Origin: Rickettsiaceae bacterium
GTDB lineage: Bacteria; Pseudomonadota; Alphaproteobacteria; Rickettsiales; Rickettsiaceae
Direction: 5' to 3'
Assembly (NCBI GenBank): GCA_021741285.1
Contig: JAIOYD010000089.1
Location: 1 to 6,420 of the forward strand
Length of the DNA: 6,420 nucleotides
Shown: positions 1-6,286 of the stretch, one piece after another
Position numbering within the stretch: the stretch's first letter is position 1
Layout: each line of letters begins with the position of its first letter
Made by a program: the position numbers and the translations under genes
The notes under the pieces: generated by a model
The model's input: only the letters and a program-made list of their open reading frames with translations
What the model was told of the DNA's origin: nothing
Databases searched by the model: none

Positions 1-1104
1 ATCCCCATAAATACTCCATTTTTTAACAAAAAAATCTTCTCCGTTTTTAAGAGACGAAGCATAAGCCTTACTAGCCTCAGGTCCATATATCTTTTGAAAT
101 TCAGGAAAATTATCTTTACTAACCCTGAGTTTTTTTACCCAATCTTTATTATAATCATGCGCAACTCCTAGAGACTTAAGATAGGCATCACCCCATAGGT
201 TTCGGATAATGGGAACAGACCATTTTATTGCCCCACCTCTATTTCCGCGCATATCAAATAAAATATAATCTTCTTTTGCTAAATCTTTTTTTAATACAGA
301 TAGCATACCAGTAAAGTATACAGCCTCCTTACGAGTTGGGAAAAAACTTGGGATTTTTATCCAAACACCATTTGAAACCATTTCTACTTTGAACGACTCA
401 TTACTCTCTGGCTGTCTAAGTTTTTTTACTGCTACAAGAGCATTGCCCGTAAGTTCTGTATATCTCAACTCAATTGTTATAGGTTTATTATCATGAATAA
501 TTGTGGCTGTTTTAGGATTGGGCTTGAATCTATTTCCATCAATTATAAGGGCATACTCACTCGCGGAAACTTGAGTTAGTTCTGAATCATCATTGGCATA
601 AAATGGCTCCAAATAATCTTTGTAGTACTCTCCTATCTCAATATTATTGATATGAGTGATCTCATCTCCAACGCTTACATCCCTTAAATATTCAAGAGCT
701 GGATGTTTATAAAAAATATAATGCTTATCTCCCTTTTTCGCACTAATAATGCCTGGGTACATATCAATGGGCAAAGATATATACCCTCTCATACTAATAT
801 GAGATTGATCAAACCCGTTGACAAAGTATTTTATCACATAGTGACAATCATCTTTATCTTTAATTCCATTGATTAGATCTAAAGAATATTTATAACCATC
901 TTTATACCATTTGTGAAAATGGGTAGTATCCATTTTATTAGCAAATGGAGCTGAATTTTTTTGAAGCTTTAACCTAATAAAATCAAGGTCTTTTTTACAT
1001 ATATCTTGAAATAATTTTATATCAGAATTTTCATCGGCAAAAACGCATTGCACCGGCAAAAAAGAAAGAAAAAGTACTACAATCAAACATTTTACTATTT
1101 TCAT
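1..1104 (-). CDS. Secreted S41-type (tail-specific) peptidase homologue, 3' end missing
   Basis: An open frame runs from ATG at 1104 off the left edge, giving 368 residues and no stop. Residues 1-24 look like a Sec signal peptide: MKIVKC, a hydrophobic core LIVVLFLSFLP, then a VFA|DE cleavage site, so export to the periplasm or surface is likely. A PDZ-like patch lies around residues 140-165 (VGDEITHINNIEIG). The strand VWIKIPSF and then ILFDMRGNRGG (281-291) match the S41/Ctp catalytic-domain core (typically DLRGNxGG). Peptidases of this family cut proteins near the C terminus with a Ser/Lys pair. The residues after GG here are AIKW, so no serine sits directly after the motif; catalytic residues may lie past the edge or be absent. 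No good Shine-Dalgarno precedes the ATG. It follows ftsZ on the same strand after a 163-base gap with no convincing terminator, so co-transcription is possible. The family is fairly sure; activity is not. Confidence 0.75.
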   Translation of the reverse strand, partial: MKIVKCLIVVLFLSFLPVQCVFADENSDIKLFQDICKKDLDFIRLKLQKNSAPFANKMDTTHFHKWYKDGYKYSLDLINGIKDKDDCHYVIKYFVNGFDQSHISMRGYISLPIDMYPGIISAKKGDKHYIFYKHPALEYLRDVSVGDEITHINNIEIGEYYKDYLEPFYANDDSELTQVSASEYALIIDGNRFKPNPKTATIIHDNKPITIELRYTELTGNALVAVKKLRQPESNESFKVEMVSNGVWIKIPSFFPTRKEAVYFTGMLSVLKKDLAKEDYILFDMRGNRGGAIKWSVPIIRNLWGDAYLKSLGVAHDYNKDWVKKLRVSKDNFPEFQKIYGPEASKAYASSLKNGEDFFVKKWSIYGD

Positions 1105-1267
1105 AACAAACTAAATTAAAGTTAGCAATTTTCAGCAATTACCCAAATCTACTTCGAATAAGCATTTCAATTGAAAATTGTAAAACGTTATAAACATAAT
1201 GACAATTAAAAGGTCGACTTTCAGATAGGATTTACTGAAACTCTAGTAAAAAAAGCATCTAAATTAT

Positions 1268-2671
1268 CTATCTTTTTCTTAAAAAATCGGGTGTCTCTTG
1301 AACTGACGCCGTTTTATCAGAAGCAGTAGATGTTAATACATCACTATGATTATGATTAGCATTTTCACTAACTTCATTGGAATTTAATGAATTCCACATA
1401 CGACGTAATAAAGACTTTTCTGGCTTAATAGCCGAATGACTAGGAGAAGAAGATGTAACAACTATTTTTGAATGGGGCTGTTCTTCGCTCCAGTCAATTT
1501 GTTTACCAATTTGCTCAAGCTTTTTCTGAATCTCCGCTTCATCATCATCCCCATTATCTTTATATTCATTGTATGTTGGGGGCTGATGATCTTCTATAGA
1601 TTGATTACCAGTTAGAGAGTATTTATCATTTGCTAGGCTAGCATCGCTTGACTCATCTTTTATTTCTATAACAGTATCCGCTGCTTTAACATAATTCATT
1701 GCGTCATGTTCAATTCCAGTTGCTACAACTGACACACGAATTTTACCTTCAAGCTCAGAATTAAAAGTAGAACCAAATATTATATTAGCGTCCGGATCAC
1801 CCACTTCTTCTCTTATACGATTCGCAGCGCTATCCACCTCGTATAAAGTCATATCTTTTCCACCAGTAATATTAATCAACACACCATGAGCGCCAAACAT
1901 AGAACTTTGATCTAGCAAAGGATTTGCAATAGCAGCTTCTGCTGCTCTAATAGCACGATCTTCACCACTTGCCTCACCCGTCCCCATCATAGCCTTACCT
2001 TTTTCACTCATCACTGTTTCTATATCAGCAAAATCAAGGTTAACAAGTCCAGGAGAGGTGATCAAATCTGTTATTCCTCTTACGCCCGAGTGAAGAACTT
2101 CATCAGCCATTTCAAAAGCTTCTTGAAACGTTGTATTTTCATTTGCAATACGGAATAAATTTTGATTAGGAATTACAATTAGTGTATCCACATGCTTTTG
2201 AAGCTCAGCAAGTCCACTTTCCGCCACTCTCATTCTCTTCGCGCCTTCAAATAGAAATGGCTTTGTTACTACACCAACTGTTAATATTCCCAATTCTCTA
2301 GCAATTCTTGCTACTATAGGAGATCCTCCAGTACCCGTGCCACCACCCATACCAGAAGTAATAAAGACCATATTACTTCCCTCGAGATAAGAACGAATCT
2401 CGCTTTCACTTTCAAGGGCAGCGTTTTTACCCACGTCTGGCGAGGCCCCGGCTCCCAAGCCTTTTGTTGAAGATAACCCTAGCTGAATTTTGTTTACGCT
2501 TTCAGAGTTTTTAAGAGCCTGAGCATCAGTATTTGCTACAACAAAATTTGCTCCTTTTAAATTAGCTCTAATCATATTATTAATGGCATTTCCGCCTGCC
2601 CCCCCCACTCCAAAAACTGTTATTGTTGGCTTTAAAATAATGTTTTCCGGTGCTTTAATATCCAATCCCAT
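1268..2671 (-). CDS. ftsZ: Cell division GTPase FtsZ
   Basis: Bacterial tubulin homologue (467 residues) that polymerises with GTP into the Z ring at midcell and recruits the divisome. Visible features are the N-terminal nucleotide-binding loop GVGGAGGNA (21-29), the tubulin signature GGGTGTG (109-115), the T7 synergy loop NLDFAD (211-216) with its catalytic aspartates, and the core block VMSEKGKAM. The globular core ends near residue 335. An acidic, low-complexity linker (about 336-455, including DNGDDDEAE) leads to the C-terminal peptide TPDFLRKR, the tail that binds FtsA and other partners. The length suits an alphaproteobacterial FtsZ with an extended linker. After GTGTG the sequence reads GSPIVA rather than the usual AAPVVA, a small departure. 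The start at 2671 is supported by AGGA at 2679-2682, seven bases upstream. No ftsQ or ftsA lies alongside, so it appears to be transcribed on its own or with the downstream peptidase gene. Confidence 0.98.
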   Translation of the reverse strand: MGLDIKAPENIILKPTITVFGVGGAGGNAINNMIRANLKGANFVVANTDAQALKNSESVNKIQLGLSSTKGLGAGASPDVGKNAALESESEIRSYLEGSNMVFITSGMGGGTGTGGSPIVARIARELGILTVGVVTKPFLFEGAKRMRVAESGLAELQKHVDTLIVIPNQNLFRIANENTTFQEAFEMADEVLHSGVRGITDLITSPGLVNLDFADIETVMSEKGKAMMGTGEASGEDRAIRAAEAAIANPLLDQSSMFGAHGVLINITGGKDMTLYEVDSAANRIREEVGDPDANIIFGSTFNSELEGKIRVSVVATGIEHDAMNYVKAADTVIEIKDESSDASLANDKYSLTGNQSIEDHQPPTYNEYKDNGDDDEAEIQKKLEQIGKQIDWSEEQPHSKIVVTSSSPSHSAIKPEKSLLRRMWNSLNSNEVSENANHNHSDVLTSTASDKTASVQETPDFLRKR

Positions 2672-2683
2672 AAATTTTTCCTA

Positions 2684-2715
2684 TACCTTATACTTAAGTA
2701 CGCCAATGTAAGGTA
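2684..2715 (-). promoter_or_regulatory. Stem-loop in ftsZ leader, next to the Shine-Dalgarno
   Basis: The arms TACCTTA (2684-2690) and TAAGGTA (2709-2715) are perfect 7-base inverted repeats around an 18-base spacer. The spacer starts with a perfect 10-base palindrome TACTTAAGTA (2691-2700). In the ftsZ transcript the second arm ends one base before the AGGA ribosome site (2682-2679), so folding could affect ribosome access. The function is inferred; it could also be an operator. Confidence 0.35.
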
Positions 2716-2751
2716 ACTAAACTGACGCTTTATAATAATTTCTAATAAAGC

Positions 2752-2780
2752 ATGATATACGAGAATATTTCGGGCCGCAA
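2752..2780 (-). promoter_or_regulatory. Probable ftsZ promoter
   Basis: Read on the minus strand, TTGCGG (2780-2775) is followed after exactly 17 bases by TATCAT (2757-2752). The -10 box matches TATAAT at 5 of 6 positions; the -35 box matches only the TTG. The implied transcript start near 2745 would leave a leader of about 75 bases before ftsZ. The -35 box overlaps the outer arm of the inverted repeat at 2774-2782. Confidence 0.45.
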
Positions 2781-2917
2781 TTATAATTCTAAAATTTGTT
2801 CTAAAAGTTAAGATTTATGAATCTAAAAGGTGAAAATCATTTTTAATTATCATTCGGTTAGTCTTTTATTAACCTTATAGATATAAACTTCACCTTAGAT
2901 TATATATAAATTGCGGC
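2774..2917. repeat. Nested inverted-repeat structure between ftsZ and the divergent gene
   Basis: Three sets of complementary arms lie one inside another. The outer pair is GCCGCAATT (2774-2782) and AATTGCGGC (2909-2917), 9 bases. The middle pair is 2820-2834 (AATCTAAAAGGTGAA) with 2889-2901 (TTCACCTTAGATT), which pairs over 13 positions with a two-base AA bulge. The inner pair is GGTTA (2856-2860) and TAACC (2870-2874), around a 9-base loop. The spacing between arms is asymmetric. Together they could form a long imperfect hairpin or cruciform, or be a small palindromic element with terminal inverted repeats. No flanking target-site duplication is evident. It abuts the start codon at 2921 and overlaps the proposed ftsZ -35 box, so it may influence both genes. 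Confidence 0.55.
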
Positions 2918-2920
2918 AGA

Positions 2921-3715
2921 ATGAAACACTACATTAAAGCACTGGTAGATTGCGAAGAAAGTAACAATAGCTTTAGTTTGCTTTGTAATTTTATTGTTTT
3001 AGGAAAATCTGATCTACTAGATTCCTATTGCAATGGCAAAATTAATTTACCTTCTTTTATTCTGCTGAAAAAATTAAAAGCTAAATATATAGACATGGCC
3101 AGGTCGGATGAAGAACTAAACGCTCTTTTTGAAAAAGCAATAAGTTGCTCTAGAGTCTTTTATAGCAGAACATTAAAACTTATCGAAACACAAGAAGGAA
3201 TTAAATTTGACAATTTATTCTCTAAGAAAGTTCAACCAATTGGCCAACATCTTATAAATGTTCTGATAAACATAAAATTTAGAGTACGGTTAATTAGATT
3301 GAATAGAATGTCTCCGAAACCTAGGGGATTAATGGGGAGTATTATACAGAAAATCGTGTCTCTTATAATGCCAGTAAGACTAGTACTTAACTCTAGCTTG
3401 TATAAGCTTAGCTTGTTTCACACAGCAACCATTAAATACACTAACATTATTTATATAATGGGCCTATTATTTATGCTATTTATTCTTTTGATAGCTAACA
3501 ACTATTTAATAAACGATCTTCCAGCAATTGAAACTACTTGGCTTAATATTGCATTGTGTATAGTGATAACTATAAGCTCTATGTTATTTTACCCTTTTAG
3601 GCATTTCACGAGAACCAACATTAATGGGCAAGACGTTATAGCTTATAAATATAGATTATTCTTCAATAACGCTTCTAACAAAAAAATCCATAAAGTATTT
3701 GTGTTAAAACATTAA
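2921..3715 (+). CDS. Hypothetical protein with two membrane segments
   Basis: I do not recognise this 264-residue protein. Residues 1-170 are soluble, mixed hydrophobic and basic, with a lysine/arginine-rich middle (about 118-136: IKFRVRLIRLNR, then SPKPRG). Two hydrophobic stretches suited to membrane helices follow, about 175-195 (IIYIMGLLFMLFILLIANNYL) and about 206-226 (WLNIALCIVITISSMLFYPF), joined by a roughly ten-residue loop. A basic tail of about 38 residues ends in KIHKVFVLKH. By the positive-inside trend both termini are probably cytoplasmic. There is no signal peptide or catalytic motif. The start at 2921 is the first ATG but has no clear Shine-Dalgarno (GGCAG at 2915-2919 lies too close). 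The next Met in frame would remove about 58 residues. The gene stands alone between two palindromic blocks (2774-2917 and 3744-3829). It is probably real, given its length in AT-rich DNA, and may be lineage-specific. Confidence 0.65.
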   Translation: MKHYIKALVDCEESNNSFSLLCNFIVLGKSDLLDSYCNGKINLPSFILLKKLKAKYIDMARSDEELNALFEKAISCSRVFYSRTLKLIETQEGIKFDNLFSKKVQPIGQHLINVLINIKFRVRLIRLNRMSPKPRGLMGSIIQKIVSLIMPVRLVLNSSLYKLSLFHTATIKYTNIIYIMGLLFMLFILLIANNYLINDLPAIETTWLNIALCIVITISSMLFYPFRHFTRTNINGQDVIAYKYRLFFNNASNKKIHKVFVLKH

Positions 3716-3743
3716 AATATCTCTAGACAGCAAATTAGTCAAA

Positions 3744-3829
3744 GTATAAACTCTCCTTAGCCTAGGCGCACTTACACTACAGAGTAGTACCTCAATTAGG
3801 TACTACTCGCAGCTTACTTGTGTTTATAC
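3744..3829. repeat. Palindromic block with a perfect 11-bp hairpin
   Basis: The core is GAGTAGTACCT (3782-3792), loop CAATT (3793-3797) and AGGTACTACTC (3798-3808), a perfect 11-base-pair stem. It is enclosed by GTATAAAC (3744-3751) and GTTTATAC (3822-3829), also perfectly complementary. The left half contains the 8-base palindrome GCCTAGGC (3760-3767). Neither strand has a U-run after the core stem, so it is not a standard intrinsic terminator. It could stabilise the 3' end of the upstream transcript, be a structured RNA, or be a remnant of a palindromic repeat. No tRNA fold is visible. Confidence 0.6.
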
Positions 3830-3844
3830 GCTTAGCTCTATTAA

Positions 3845-3880
3845 ATCTTGCCCCTAACATGATGTATTTCTGGGTAAGAT
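3845..3880 (+). other. Possible hairpin in the surf1 leader
   Basis: ATCTTGCCC (3845-3853) pairs with GGGTAAGAT (3872-3880) over nine positions, one of them a G-U pair, around an 18-base loop. It lies just upstream of the surf1 ribosome site AGGA (3898-3901). There is no poly-U tail. It may be a leader structure or chance. Confidence 0.25.
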
Positions 3881-3908
3881 AAAATAATTTCTTCAACAGG
3901 ATCTAGAT

Positions 3909-4625
3909 ATGAATCAAGAAATTTCAATTTTTGGTCGGCGGTTTCAATTGATCCCTATGATATTCGTTATAATTGGAGCTGGTGTCCTAATTTCACTAGG
4001 AAATTGGCAACTAAAGCGTCTTAATGAAAAAACAAATTTTATTCAATCAATCGAATATAATATTGCAAACGATCCAAAATCTATTGAAGAGCTTAACTTA
4101 AACCCGCTAATCTATTCTAAGATAGCTATTTCGGGAACATTTCTAGCTGGTAAAAATATATTCTTATACGGGAAAAGATCTGCTTCACCTGAAAAAGATG
4201 GTTATTATCTACTTTCAGCCTTTGAAGCAACTAATGGTAAAGTATATCTTGTTTCAAGGGGCTGGATTCCTCAAAGTGTAAAGAACAATCTAGGAGAGTT
4301 TGTATCGAAGCAAATATTTGATAAATTCGAAGCAATCATTTTACCTAGCGAAACTAGGCAATTCATGATGCCTAAGAATGATAAAAATAACAAAATTTGG
4401 TTTACTATAGACCTGGATATGGCGCATGAAATGCTAGGAGTGACTGAAAACAAATATTATCTTATGCAAATCCAAAGCACGACGCTACCAGAAGGAGGAA
4501 AACCATTATCAACAAAGCACCTAAGTAAAGTAAGAAACGATCATTTTGAATATGCTATAACTTGGTATAGTCTAGCTGCGTGCTTGGTTATAATGTTTTT
4601 CATCTATAGAAAAAAACTACTATAA
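3909..4625 (+). CDS. surf1: SURF1 family cytochrome c oxidase assembly protein
   Basis: SURF1 (Shy1) helps deliver heme a to subunit I of aa3-type cytochrome c oxidase in the inner membrane. The 238 residues show the family layout. An N-terminal membrane helix (about 15-32) runs into LGNWQLKRL (30-38), the SURF1 LGxWQxxR signature. A periplasmic domain contains the conserved VSRGWIP (115-121). The C-terminal helix (about 215-234) is preceded by RNDHFEYAITWYSLA (209-223), matching the family's NxHxxYAxTWxxLA pattern. The length is normal for a bacterial SURF1. The start at 3909 is supported by AGGA (3898-3901), seven bases away. The gene stands apart from any oxidase subunit genes in the window. 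Its stop lies only 4 bases from the end of the convergent rph. The family assignment is secure. Confidence 0.93.
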   Translation: MNQEISIFGRRFQLIPMIFVIIGAGVLISLGNWQLKRLNEKTNFIQSIEYNIANDPKSIEELNLNPLIYSKIAISGTFLAGKNIFLYGKRSASPEKDGYYLLSAFEATNGKVYLVSRGWIPQSVKNNLGEFVSKQIFDKFEAIILPSETRQFMMPKNDKNNKIWFTIDLDMAHEMLGVTENKYYLMQIQSTTLPEGGKPLSTKHLSKVRNDHFEYAITWYSLAACLVIMFFIYRKKLL

Positions 4626-4629
4626 TTAA

Positions 4630-5349
4630 TTATGCTTGCAACAATACTTGATTCTGTAGTCTGAATAGTTCCCTGCACCCTTCAGACGCGATCTTAAGCA
4701 TTTCTAACAATTGCTCAGTGGTAAAATCACTTTCTTCTCCGGTGCCTTGGATTTCTATCAAATTACCCTTCTGATTAAATACAAAATTAGCATCTACTTC
4801 TGCAGTACTATCTTCTGCATAATCTAAATCTATAACTGCCCTACCCTTGTATATGCCGCAAGAAATTGCTGCCACTTGCGTAATCAATGGATTAGTCTTA
4901 ATTATCTTTTTCTCCATCATAAATCGAATTGCAAGATGAAGCGCTATATAGCTCCCGGTAATAGCTGCAGTCCTAGTCCCTCCATCGGCATTAATTACAT
5001 CACAATCTATATAAATTTGTCTTTCGCCAAGAGCCTTTAAATCTACTGCCGCCCTCATTGACCTACCTATTAATCTTTGTATCTCTAGAGTTCTTCCACC
5101 CTGCTTTCCATTTGAATCCTCACGATTCATTCTATCTTTAGTAGAACGAGGAAGCATACCGTATTCAGCAGTAATCCAACCATTTCCCTTTCCCTTTAAA
5201 AAACGTGGTACTGAATCATCAAGACTAGCTGAACACATCACATGCGTATTACCAAATTTTACTAAACAAGACCCTTCTGCATACTTTAGGATAGAAGGTT
5301 CTATAGATATTTCTCTAAGTTGATTAAATTTTCTGCCTGATGGTCTCAT
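4630..5349 (-). CDS. rph: Ribonuclease PH
   Basis: A phosphate-dependent 3'-to-5' exoribonuclease that trims the 3' ends of tRNA precursors, releasing nucleoside diphosphates. The 239 residues match the usual length of about 240 for a complete, hexamer-forming enzyme. Visible features are the N-terminal [16 protein letters not shown] (61-70), [19 protein letters not shown] (81-99) with the conserved Arg86, the phosphate-binding GGTRT (123-127), and the acidic active-site stretch [13 protein letters not shown] (174-186). No key residue is missing and the C terminus is intact. The start at 5349 aligns with the family N terminus, although upstream there is only a weak purine stretch (AAAGATAA). 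It is divergent from grpE across 91 bases and convergent with surf1. In several alphaproteobacteria rph is divergent from hrcA-grpE, which this arrangement resembles. Confidence 0.97.
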   Translation of the reverse strand: MRPSGRKFNQLREISIEPSILKYAEGSCLVKFGNTHVMCSASLDDSVPRFLKGKGNGWITAEYGMLPRSTKDRMNREDSNGKQGGRTLEIQRLIGRSMRAAVDLKALGERQIYIDCDVINADGGTRTAAITGSYIALHLAIRFMMEKKIIKTNPLITQVAAISCGIYKGRAVIDLDYAEDSTAEVDANFVFNQKGNLIEIQGTGEESDFTTEQLLEMLKIASEGCRELFRLQNQVLLQA

Positions 5350-5367
5350 AAATATTTATCTTTAAAT

Positions 5368-5395
5368 CTTGAATTATGAATATCTCTAACTATAT
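5368..5395 (+). promoter_or_regulatory. Candidate heat-shock (RpoH-type) promoter for grpE
   Basis: CTTG (5368-5371, within CTTGAA) is followed after 17 bases by ACTATAT (5389-5395). The alphaproteobacterial sigma-32 consensus, as I recall it, is CTTG-N17/18-CYTATNT; this site departs only at the first base of the -10 element. The same bases also read as a sigma-70-like TTGAAT (5369-5374), N16, TATATT (5391-5396). Transcription would start about 35-40 bases before grpE. It fits the gene, but dual sigma use cannot be separated by eye. Confidence 0.5.
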
Positions 5396-5440
5396 TTACT
5401 CTATAACAATACATAAAAAAAATAAGATAGATACACTGAC

Positions 5441-6037
5441 ATGGAAAAACAAGATAAAGAATTGAATCTAGAACAAACTGAAGAAATAATTGTAGAGAAT
5501 ACACCAAATCCTACAATAAGTAATGATGAACCTAGAATTGATTATGCAGCCGAGATACATGGTCTACAGGAAAAGATTGACCAACTCCAAGATAAGCTTC
5601 TTCGACAACTGGCTGAAACGGAAAATACCAGAACACGTTCTGCAAAGCTTATAGAAGAAGAAAAAGATTATGCTATTTTTGGTTTTGCAAGGGACTTAGT
5701 TCCAGTAATGGATAATTTATCTCGTACATTGGAGCATCTTCCCCAGCATCTAGATGCTGAAACTAAGAACATCGTAGAAGGAATTAAAATGACCCAAAAA
5801 GAATTAGCTCATGCATTTAAAAAACATGCATTAGAGCTAATTCAGCCAAATTTGGGAGATAAATTTGACTATCACTCCCATCATGCTATTTCACAGTTGA
5901 TGACAGATGAGCAAGAACCCGGTACTATCGTCACTACTATGCAAGTGGGATATAAAATTAAAGATAGGCTAATTAGGCCAGCTGCTGTTGCGGTAGCTAA
6001 AAAGCCGCATTCTGTTAAAGAAAATTTAGATGACTAA
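5441..6037 (+). CDS. grpE: GrpE, nucleotide exchange factor for DnaK
   Basis: A cytoplasmic dimeric co-chaperone that releases ADP from DnaK (Hsp70) and so drives its folding cycle with DnaJ. The 198 residues show the family order. A disordered acidic N terminus (1-35) leads into a long coiled coil (about 36-80: EIHGLQEKIDQLQDKLLRQLAETENTR and onward). The four-helix-bundle region follows (about 78-135, including FARDLVPVMDNLSRTLEHL). The C-terminal beta domain that inserts into DnaK holds GDKFDYHSHHAIS (139-151), GTIVTTMQVGYKIKDRLIRPA (161-181) and VAVAK (183-187). This is the GrpE signature in full. There is no strong Shine-Dalgarno before 5441, but the frame and family alignment support this ATG. 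No hrcA lies upstream. A 43-base hairpin is embedded at 5801-5843 and a terminator follows at 6072. Confidence 0.96.
   Translation: MEKQDKELNLEQTEEIIVENTPNPTISNDEPRIDYAAEIHGLQEKIDQLQDKLLRQLAETENTRTRSAKLIEEEKDYAIFGFARDLVPVMDNLSRTLEHLPQHLDAETKNIVEGIKMTQKELAHAFKKHALELIQPNLGDKFDYHSHHAISQLMTDEQEPGTIVTTMQVGYKIKDRLIRPAAVAVAKKPHSVKENLDD
5801..5843. repeat. Strong imperfect inverted repeat inside grpE
   Basis: GAATTAGCTC plus ATGCAT (5801-5816) is complementary to ATGCAT, TA, GAGCTAATTC (5826-5843). This gives 16 base pairs with one two-base bulge and a 9-base loop. It encodes ELAHAFKKHALELI (residues 121-134), so the reading frame is maintained through it. Such a long stem is unlikely by chance in a gene this size. 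It may be an RNA stability or thermosensing element, or simply a consequence of the amino-acid pattern. Confidence 0.6.
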
Positions 6038-6071
6038 AGAAAACAAATACACACTACAATATCAAAACCTA

Positions 6072-6110
6072 AACATCTCATATTTCTTGAGATGTTCTTT
6101 TCTCATTTTA
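6072..6110 (+). terminator. Rho-independent terminator of grpE
   Basis: AACATCTCA (6072-6080), a 7-base loop, and TGAGATGTT (6088-6096) form a perfect 9-base-pair stem. The U-rich tail CTTTTCTCATTTTA (6097-6110) follows at once. It starts 35 bases after the grpE stop codon. The stem is moderately GC-poor but the layout is canonical. Confidence 0.8.
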
Positions 6111-6140
6111 TCTATTTTTCTCTCTTCATAATAGCAACTG

Positions 6141-6187
6141 TTTCATTCAACCGTATGAAATTTCTAAAGTTTTTATAGAAACAACGG
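6141..6187 (+). other. Two adjacent small hairpins in the grpE-to-intron gap
   Basis: TTTCAT (6141-6146) pairs with ATGAAA (6155-6160), and TTTCTA (6161-6166) pairs with TAGAAA (6176-6181). In addition CCGT (6151-6154), which sits in the first loop, is complementary to ACGG (6184-6187), so an alternative fold or pseudoknot is possible. The region 6111-6203 otherwise holds no convincing gene. Significance is uncertain in such AT-rich DNA. Confidence 0.2.
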
Positions 6188-6203
6188 GGACTCGTGCTAA
6201 TTA

Positions 6204-6232
6204 TTGACAAAATCATTAGTATTTATTAATAT
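6204..6232 (+). promoter_or_regulatory. Sigma-70-like promoter upstream of the intron junction
   Basis: A perfect TTGACA (6204-6209) is followed after 17 bases by TAATAT (6227-6232), which matches TATAAT at 4 of 6 positions. The surrounding 60 bases are only about 17% GC. It points toward the possible start codon at 6283 and the intron beginning at 6287, so it would transcribe both the interrupted gene and the intron. Confidence 0.5.
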
Positions 6233-6271
6233 CTATTAATGCTAAAAATTGTACAATCAAATATTTTAACC

Positions 6272-6286
6272 GGATAATAATTATGA
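6272..6286 (+). other. Possible translation start of an interrupted gene (5' exon)
   Basis: GGA (6272-6274) lies eight bases before ATG (6283-6285), a plausible ribosome site and start codon downstream of the promoter at 6204. The proposed intron begins two bases after this ATG, at 6287. If this is right, the host gene is split at its first or second codon and would need splicing to be expressed. The gene cannot be identified because its remainder lies outside the window. Confidence 0.3.

Noticed and set aside
1162..1240. Terminator or promoter between ftsZ and the S41 gene (TTTCAATTGAAA palindrome; TTTCAG/CTGAAA hairpin)
   Set aside because: Stems are short and AT-rich with no adjoining U-tract, and -35/-10 matches to TTTACA with 16-17 bases are too weak to call.
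3716..3908. tRNA or other known RNA gene in the spacer before surf1
   Set aside because: The 11-bp hairpin has no cloverleaf partners, T-loop (GTTCRA) or acceptor stem.
4271..4453. 60-residue open frame antisense to surf1
   Set aside because: It lies wholly inside the secure surf1 gene on the other strand, with no supporting features.
6187..6204. CIRCE-like half site (CTCGTGCTAA)
   Set aside because: Only one imperfect arm is present; the opposing TTAGCACTC arm at 9 bases is missing.
6112..6216. 34-residue open frame on the minus strand (MILSIISTSPRCF...)
   Set aside because: No Shine-Dalgarno, no recognisable family; it runs opposite grpE's terminator tail and is expected by chance.
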